From positions 1-11,236 of the forward strand of contig CAIQIY010000530.1 of the NCBI GenBank assembly GCA_903871975.1: a stretch of 11,236 bases of DNA, written 5' to 3'. The translations under genes were made by a program, and so were the position numbers. Each line of letters opens with the position of its first letter. The first letter of the stretch is position 1. Shown piece after piece: positions 6,761 to 11,236 of this stretch. The DNA is from an uncultured Chloroflexota bacterium (lineage in GTDB: Bacteria > Chloroflexota > Chloroflexia > Chloroflexales > Roseiflexaceae). The notes beneath the pieces are model-generated. The model made no database searches. It was not told the origin of the DNA and worked only from the letters and a program-made list of their open reading frames with translations.

Positions 6761-8596
6761 ATGCTGCGTGTGCTGCTGCTCCAGCTGCCGGTTCCGGCGA
6801 ATCCGGCACTGAACACCCCGTTGGCGGCCGGCTATCTGGCGGCGCATGCGCGGGCCAGGCTACCCGCCGATGCCGTGGCGCTCGAGATTCTGCCGCGCGC
6901 CATCGCCGACCACGCCGGCGACGCGGCGCTGGTGGCGCAGATCGTCGCGCGGGCACCCGACGTGCTGGGCATGTCGTTGTACACCTGGAACAGCACGCGC
7001 TCGCTGGCGATCGCCGCGCGGGTGCGCAGTGCGCTGCCCGACGTGCGCATCGTCGTCGGCGGTCCGGAGGTCCAGCGCGACAACCCCTGGGTCCTGTGGC
7101 ATGCCGCCGTCGATGTCGCGGTCCTCGGCGAAGGCGAACACACCTTCGCCGAACTGCTCGATGGCTGGACTCGGCAGCGCACGGTGCCGGAGATCGCCGG
7201 GATCGCCTACCGACACGATGGCGTTCAGGTCATCACGGCACCACGGCCGGCGATCGATGACCTCGCCGCGATCCCGTCGCCGTATCTGGATGGGTGGCTC
7301 GAGGTGCCGCCCGATGGCCTGCAGCTGGTCGAGATCTCGCGCTGGTGCCCCTATGCCTGCAGCTTCTGCCTGTATGGCCGCGATGCCGGCGTGAAACTGC
7401 GCAACCGCATGTTCTCGCTCGAGCGCGTGTTGGCCGAGATCGCCTGGGGGCGGCAGCGGGGTGTGCGGCACGTCCATGTGGTCGAGGCCAATCTCAACCT
7501 GGTGCCGCTGTTCCGTGGCCTGATGCAGGCGCTGGCGGTCACCAACGCCGACCGCCGGCAGGCGTTCTATGCCGAGCTGCGCGGCGAGCACCTCGACGAC
7601 GAGGTGGTCGCGCTGCTGGCGGCAGCGAATGTGAGCACCGTCGAGGTGGGGCTGCAGAGCGCCAACCCCGCAGCGCTCCGCGCGGTGGCTCGTCGCACCG
7701 ACCTGGTGCGCTGGGCGGCGGGGACGCGCCGCTTGCGCGCGGCCGGCATCGCGGTGCTGCTCGATGTGATCCTCGGCTTGCCGGCCGATGATGCAGCCGG
7801 AGTTGCGCAGACGTTGCGCTTCATCGAGGATGAGGCGCTGGGTGAGTACGAGGTGTTCATGCTGCAGGTGCTGCCAGGTACGGCGCTGCGGGCCGAGGCT
7901 GCCCGCTATGGCATCGTGGCGCAATCACGGCCGCCGTATTTTGTCCTGGGTACCGATCGCCTCGATTATGCCGGGCTGCGCGCCTTGCGCCACGAGCTGC
8001 GATTGCGCAGCGGCATCGATCCGGCGTTCGTCGAGGGATTGCCAGCCCCTCACGCGGACGCATTGGCTGCCGACGCCGCCTGGCGCTGGGCGCCGGGTGA
8101 TGCGCTCACGAGCGCCAGCCACGTCGATTGTGTGCTCGAGCACGCCGGGTTCGCCGATGCCGATGCGGCGCTCACCGCCTGGATCGCCGCCAATCCGGCC
8201 GGCCTGCTCGACCTGTATCTGGTCGGTGAACCACCCGATGTGGCATGGCTCCGTCGTTGGCGTGCCGGGCTACCCCATAGCCCGGGCTACCTCGATGGGG
8301 TGGCGGTGTATCAATCGGATGAACCCACCGACACGGGCGTGCGCGTCAGCCCGCGGCTCTGGCTGGTGGTGCCCTGGGAATGCGCGATCGAGCCGTCGGA
8401 CTACTCCGGCGTCGCGGCGATCATCTGGCATGTGGAGCTGGACACGCCGGACCTGCCGACGAGCGCGTGGCGTGGCGCCGGCGGCGCGGGCCTGCTGCTG
8501 ACCTGCGGCGCTTCGCTCGGTGCCGCGGCGTTCGCCGACGCGGTAGCCGGGGCGCGCACGTGGGCAGCAGCGGTCGGTGTCATGATCTGGGTGTAG
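6761..8596 (+). CDS. B12-binding-type radical SAM enzyme with a uncharacterised C-terminal region
   Basis: A 611-residue protein. Residues 1-140 form a Rossmann-like B12-binding domain (LAAGYLAAHA, DVLGMSLYTWN, IVVGGPEV, VLGEGEHTF). No DxHxxG motif is seen, so any cobalamin would not be held by that histidine, as is common in this class. Residues about 185-390 are the radical SAM barrel with CPYACSFC (Cys196, Cys200, Cys203) for the 4Fe-4S cluster, then VEVGLQS and DVILGLP typical of Elp3/MiaB-fold barrels. Relatives perform methylations, ring formations and other radical reactions; which one applies here is unknown. Residues about 430-611 match no domain I recognise and contain two Trp-containing hydrophobic strands (LWLVVPWE, AAIIWHVEL). 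ATG 6761 is used; a GTG at 6758 directly before it is the alternative. It lies 3 nt after the ligase stop. Confidence 0.9.
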   Translation: MLRVLLLQLPVPANPALNTPLAAGYLAAHARARLPADAVALEILPRAIADHAGDAALVAQIVARAPDVLGMSLYTWNSTRSLAIAARVRSALPDVRIVVGGPEVQRDNPWVLWHAAVDVAVLGEGEHTFAELLDGWTRQRTVPEIAGIAYRHDGVQVITAPRPAIDDLAAIPSPYLDGWLEVPPDGLQLVEISRWCPYACSFCLYGRDAGVKLRNRMFSLERVLAEIAWGRQRGVRHVHVVEANLNLVPLFRGLMQALAVTNADRRQAFYAELRGEHLDDEVVALLAAANVSTVEVGLQSANPAALRAVARRTDLVRWAAGTRRLRAAGIAVLLDVILGLPADDAAGVAQTLRFIEDEALGEYEVFMLQVLPGTALRAEAARYGIVAQSRPPYFVLGTDRLDYAGLRALRHELRLRSGIDPAFVEGLPAPHADALAADAAWRWAPGDALTSASHVDCVLEHAGFADADAALTAWIAANPAGLLDLYLVGEPPDVAWLRRWRAGLPHSPGYLDGVAVYQSDEPTDTGVRVSPRLWLVVPWECAIEPSDYSGVAAIIWHVELDTPDLPTSAWRGAGGAGLLLTCGASLGAAAFADAVAGARTWAAAVGVMIWV

Positions 8597-8614
8597 CCCA
8601 TCGGCGCGATGCGT

Positions 8615-8935
8615 TCACGGCGCCGGCACGATCACGCGGAATCCGTGATTGCCATCATCGATGCCGACGTCGTACCGCGCGCTGCAGGCCACGAAGGCCG
8701 GGCTGCTGCGGTAGTCGCCATGCGTCGACGCTGCCATCGTCGGGCTCGCCCACTCCCAGGCGTTGCCGGCCATGTCGCGCGTGCCGAATGGCCCGGTGCC
8801 GCGCGTAGAGCTGCCGACTGGTGTCGTGCGCCCCACGGCGTCGCCGAACTTGGCGAGCGCGGGATCGGCGAATGCCGCAGGCGCGCCCAGTAGGCCACAG
8901 GCATCGGCGACGACACATCGCGTAGCGTGCGCGCC
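8615..8935 (-). pseudogene. Remnant of a formylglycine-generating-enzyme (SUMF1/FGE-sulfatase) family gene, 3' end
   Basis: The minus-strand frame open from 8935 to the stop at 8615 encodes the C-terminal part of an FGE-sulfatase domain. It has AFADPALAKFGDAVGRTTPV, then GTRDMAGNAWEW, and ends with ACSARYD...GNHGFRVI. In intact members TTPVG and DMAGNVWEW are followed by RGGSW and a GFR.. ending. Here the RGGSW block is missing, and the space between WEW and ACSARY is shortened. Upstream, the frame is closed by a TGA at 8938-8936, and no start or N-terminal half is found in that frame. Possible scraps occur in other frames (for example RYPCG near 9008-8992, compare the family's RYPWG). This indicates decay by frameshift and deletion. 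It may have been a protein-modifying or metal-binding family member; no function is expected now. It is convergent with the radical SAM gene. Confidence 0.65.
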
Positions 8936-8960
8936 TCAGTCGCGCATGGCAGCGCGTCGG

Positions 8961-8978
8961 CAGCATCGTGCGATGCTG
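8961..8978. repeat. Perfect inverted repeat, 8-bp arms
   Basis: CAGCATCG-TG-CGATGCTG has 8-bp arms around a 2-nt centre. It lies in the non-coding stretch upstream of the FGE remnant and about 290 nt before the protease gene. With a 2-nt centre it is better read as a possible protein-binding site than as an RNA hairpin. Confidence 0.45.
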
Positions 8979-8980
8979 GA

Positions 8981-8997
8981 ACCCGTGCCACACGGGT
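8981..8997. repeat. Perfect inverted repeat, 7-bp arms, adjacent to the previous one
   Basis: ACCCGTG-CCA-CACGGGT has 7-bp arms and a 3-nt loop, starting 2 nt after the preceding dyad. No T tract follows on either strand, so an intrinsic terminator is unlikely. Confidence 0.45.
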
Positions 8998-9095
8998 AGC
9001 GGGGAAACGGCGGTGGCATGCGCACGGCACGAACGGACCCGGTGGCGGGCCGTGCAGCATGGTCGCATGGTGTCACGTGCCCCCGGCGACAGACA

Positions 9096-9113
9096 CGCCG
9101 GCAGGGGCCGGCG
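9096..9113. repeat. G+C hairpin, 7-bp arms
   Basis: CGCCGGC-AGGG-GCCGGCG has 7-bp arms and a 4-nt loop, all G/C in the stem. It is the third compact inverted repeat within about 150 nt of non-coding sequence. No T run follows. The rest of 8936-9190 holds no convincing gene on either strand. Confidence 0.4.
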
Positions 9114-9198
9114 GACCGTGGCGACCAGTTGCTGCGTGATTGTGCCGGGTGACCACACGAAGCCGACCTGCGGTTGGTCAACGCGTGCGCCGCGCCTG

Positions 9199-9207
9199 TG
9201 ATAGGAT
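9199..9207 (+). promoter_or_regulatory. Possible extended -10 promoter for the S8 protease gene
   Basis: TGATAGGAT fits an extended -10 (TGn plus TAGGAT) and would start transcription near 9214. No good -35 box lies at 16-18 nt. The same bases could instead act as a Shine-Dalgarno (TAGGA) for the mini-ORF at 9212, so the reading is uncertain. Confidence 0.3.
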
Positions 9208-9211
9208 TAGG

Positions 9212-9244
9212 ATGCGGTACATCGGTCGTGATCAGCCGGCATGA
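9212..9244 (+). CDS. Possible 10-codon leader ORF before the S8 protease
   Basis: ATG 9212 opens a frame coding for MRYIGRDQPA. Its TGA (9242-9244) overlaps an in-frame ATG of the protease (9241-9243) as ATGA, the usual layout for coupled translation. TAGGA lies 5 nt upstream of its ATG. It is short enough to arise by chance, and no regulatory motif such as a run of one amino acid is visible in the peptide. Confidence 0.25.
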   Translation: MRYIGRDQPA

Positions 9245-9270
9245 ACGCCGGCCAGCAGTGGGGCAGTGCG

Positions 9271-11236
9271 ATGCGTATCTGGCGACACATGGGATGGCTG
9301 CTGCGCGGCGCGCTGGCGGCACTGCTCGCAGGGATGGCGCTGCATGGCGCATCATGGCCGGTTCAGGCGGCACCTCCGGCGTCGATCGCGCCACTCATCA
9401 CGGGCGGCGCCGGCGCGATCGACGGCGAGTACCTGGTCATCCTGCGCGACAGCGCGCCACACGACGCACGCCGCGCGTCCGACGCCATCGGCGCCGTAGC
9501 GCGCCGTCTCGGGCTGCTGCCGAGCCAGCGCTTCACCAGCGCGCTCGCCGGCTTCGCCGCGCCGCTCAATGCCGCCGCGCTGGCCGCCGTCCGGCGCGAT
9601 CCCTCAGTCGCGTTTGTCGAGCAGAACCAGCGCATCCGGTTGAGCGCCACGCGCACCAATCCGCCGTGGGGGCTCGACCGGATCGACCAGCGGGCGTTGC
9701 CACTCGACGGGCGTTACACCGACACCACGACGGGCGCCGGCGTGACGGCCTACGTGATCGACACCGGCATCCGCGCCACCCATCGGCAATTCGCCGGTCG
9801 CGTCGGTACCGGCTTCGATGCCATCGACGGCGGGACGCCCGATGATTGCCAGGGCCACGGCAGCCACGTCGCCGGCACCATCGGCGGCAGCAGCTACGGT
9901 GTCGCCAGCGGCGTCACGCTGGTCGGCGTGCGCGTGCTCGACTGCAGCGGCAGTGGCTCGACCGCGACCGTCGTGGCTGGCATCGACTGGGTCACCGCCA
10001 ACCGGCGCCTGCCGGCAGTCGCCAACATGAGCCTCGGCGGTGGGCCATCCCCCAGCATCGACCGCGCCATCGAGCGTTCGGTCGCCGCCGGCATCACCTA
10101 CGTGGTGGCGGCCGGCAACGAGGACGCCGACGCATGCCTCGGCTCGCCGTCGCGCGTCGGCGTCGCCGTCACCGTCGGCGCCACCGGCCGCGACGATGCA
10201 CGCGCGTCGTTCTCCAACCGGGGCAGCTGCCTCGATGTCTTCGCGCCGGGGGTCGATGTCCTGTCGGCGGCGCACACCAGCGACACGGCCACCGCCACCA
10301 TGTCGGGCACCTCGATGGCGGCACCACACGTCGCCGGCGTGATCGCCCGCTTCCTCGAGCAACGGCCCGGTGCGACGCCCCAGCAGGCCGCGCTGGCAGT
10401 CACGATGTTCGCGACGCGCAACGTCGTCGGCAATCCGGGCAACGAATCACCCAATCGCCTGCTGTTCGCGACGCTGGGCGATCCGGGCAATCCGACGCCG
10501 TTGCCGACGTCGACGCCAGCGCCGCCGCCGCCGGTGTACGATGCCATCGCGAGCGCGCGCCTGGTGTCCAGCCTGCCGTTCGTCGATGGTGTCTCGGCCG
10601 AGCAGGCGACCACCGCCGCCAACGATCCGACGATCCCGTGCCTGGCCGACCGGCAGGCGAGCGCCTCGCTGTGGTACCGCATGGTCCTCGACACGACGCG
10701 TCGGGTGACGATCACCACGGCGGGCAGCGACTACGACACGGTTCTGGCGCTGTATCGCGGCACGCCCGGGGCGTTGACTGCCATCGGCTGCAACGATGAT
10801 GGCGGTGGTGGAGTCACGTCGCTGGTGCAGCGTACGCTCGATCCGGGCAGCTACTACGTGCTGGCGGGTGCGTATCCCGACGCCGGTGCCGGCACGCTGC
10901 GGCTCGCGATCGACGGCGCGACGTTCGTGCCGACCAGCACGCCGTTGCCGGCGTCGTTTGATGCGCGCACGACCGCCCGCAGCATCGATGCGTTTCCATT
11001 CGATGACCGCGTCGATACGCGTCAGGCGACCGTCGATCCGCAGGACCCGCCGACGTGCCGCAGCCAGCGTGGCCATCGCACCGTGTGGTACAGCTTCAGC
11101 ACCGCGACCGTCGGCGAGATCAAGCTCGAGACTGCGGGCAGCGACTACGACACGCTGCTGGGGCTCTACACCGGCAGCGTCGGGGCGCTGGAGCCGGTGG
11201 CGTGCAGCGACGACGTGCGCGGCGCGACGTGGTCGC
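9271..11236 (+). CDS. Secreted S8 (proteinase K-like) serine protease with tandem PPC domains, C-terminus cut by window edge
   Basis: The 655 residues inside the window begin with a Sec signal peptide (WRHMGWLLRGALAALLAG..., likely cleaved after VQA near residue 33). An inhibitor I9 propeptide follows (about 52-124). The subtilisin catalytic domain (about 130-400) has the triad Asp164 (VIDTG), His196 (GHGSHVAG) and Ser348 (GTSMAAPHVAG), plus oxyanion Asn283 (AAGNED), all intact. A Pro/Thr linker (TPLPTSTPAPPPP, 409-421) leads to a pre-peptidase C-terminal (PPC)-type domain (about 422-548). A second linker (VPTSTPLP) leads to another PPC domain that runs past the edge. It should be exported, self-activated by cleavage of the propeptide and used to degrade external protein, with the PPC domains removed or used for anchoring. 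Start 9271 gives a compact signal peptide; in-frame ATG 9241 is the alternative. It stands alone, transcribed away from the FGE remnant. Confidence 0.93.
   Translation, partial: MRIWRHMGWLLRGALAALLAGMALHGASWPVQAAPPASIAPLITGGAGAIDGEYLVILRDSAPHDARRASDAIGAVARRLGLLPSQRFTSALAGFAAPLNAAALAAVRRDPSVAFVEQNQRIRLSATRTNPPWGLDRIDQRALPLDGRYTDTTTGAGVTAYVIDTGIRATHRQFAGRVGTGFDAIDGGTPDDCQGHGSHVAGTIGGSSYGVASGVTLVGVRVLDCSGSGSTATVVAGIDWVTANRRLPAVANMSLGGGPSPSIDRAIERSVAAGITYVVAAGNEDADACLGSPSRVGVAVTVGATGRDDARASFSNRGSCLDVFAPGVDVLSAAHTSDTATATMSGTSMAAPHVAGVIARFLEQRPGATPQQAALAVTMFATRNVVGNPGNESPNRLLFATLGDPGNPTPLPTSTPAPPPPVYDAIASARLVSSLPFVDGVSAEQATTAANDPTIPCLADRQASASLWYRMVLDTTRRVTITTAGSDYDTVLALYRGTPGALTAIGCNDDGGGGVTSLVQRTLDPGSYYVLAGAYPDAGAGTLRLAIDGATFVPTSTPLPASFDARTTARSIDAFPFDDRVDTRQATVDPQDPPTCRSQRGHRTVWYSFSTATVGEIKLETAGSDYDTLLGLYTGSVGALEPVACSDDVRGATWS
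10720..11154 (+). repeat. Pair of 21-bp direct repeats marking the two PPC domains
   Basis: An identical 21-bp sequence lies at 10720-10740 and 11134-11154. Both copies encode AGSDYDT, inside the longer similar segments TTAGSDYDTVLALYRG and ETAGSDYDTLLGLYTG. This shows that the two C-terminal domains arose by tandem duplication. Confidence 0.8.

Noticed and set aside
6860..7924. A 354-codon minus-strand frame within the radical SAM gene
   Set aside because: It is antisense to the conserved radical SAM motifs and has no family resemblance.
8265..8291. 10-bp direct repeat CCGGGCTACC within the radical SAM gene
   Set aside because: It is a single short pair in coding sequence without effect on the frame or a motif; probably chance.
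8602..8625. Hairpin CGGCGC/GCGCCG after the radical SAM gene as a terminator
   Set aside because: The arms are only 6 bp with a 12-nt loop and no T tract, so it cannot be told from chance.
9174..9845. A plus-strand 223-codon frame at the start of the protease
   Set aside because: It is a shifted frame of the S8 protease. The frame starting at 9271 carries the signal peptide, propeptide and catalytic motifs.

Overview
The window is a G+C-rich bacterial chromosome segment holding seven protein genes, two of them cut by the window edges, and one gene remnant. The organism is most likely a Chloroflexota member. The signs are a caa3-type oxidase whose subunit II is a lipoprotein fused to cytochrome c, extracytoplasmic proteins with Pro/Thr linkers (PPTPT, TPLPTSTP), and a secreted subtilase with tandem PPC domains. 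This placement is an inference from style; there is no rRNA or other phylogenetic marker in the window.

Positions 1-3586. The minus strand carries a cytochrome c oxidase operon in the order ctaC (II + cytochrome c), ctaD (I), ctaE (III, truncated by the left edge). The genes are 7 to 15 bases apart and have strong Shine-Dalgarno sites. A near-consensus sigma70 promoter at 3443-3470 drives it through a leader of about 200 nt. A CRP-like palindrome lies across the predicted transcription start, and a second dyad lies just upstream of the -35 box. The products form the terminal oxidase that takes electrons at CuA or the fused haem c and reduces O2 at haem a3-CuB.

Positions 3587-5015. A plus-strand gene for a single-pass membrane TPR protein converges with a minus-strand gene for a small membrane protein that has an LLDLDH motif and a four-cysteine zinc-finger-like segment. 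Their 3' ends overlap antisense by 125 nt.

Positions 5093-8596. Two tightly linked plus-strand genes encode an acyl-CoA/acyl-adenylate ligase and a B12-binding-type radical SAM enzyme with an unassigned C-terminal region of about 180 residues. They look like an operon for activating and then radically modifying some acid substrate. The substrate cannot be read from the sequence. This pair is the best candidate in the window for an undescribed pathway.

Positions 8597-9270. This gene-poor stretch holds the decayed 3' end of a formylglycine-generating-enzyme (SUMF1) family gene on the minus strand. Beyond it lie three compact perfect inverted repeats and a possible 10-codon leader ORF whose stop overlaps a candidate start of the next gene.

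Positions 9271-11236. A secreted proteinase K-like S8 serine protease has a signal peptide, an I9 propeptide, an intact Asp-His-Ser triad, a Pro-rich linker and two PPC domains. It continues past the right edge. No tRNA, rRNA, CRISPR array, insertion sequence or transposase gene was seen.
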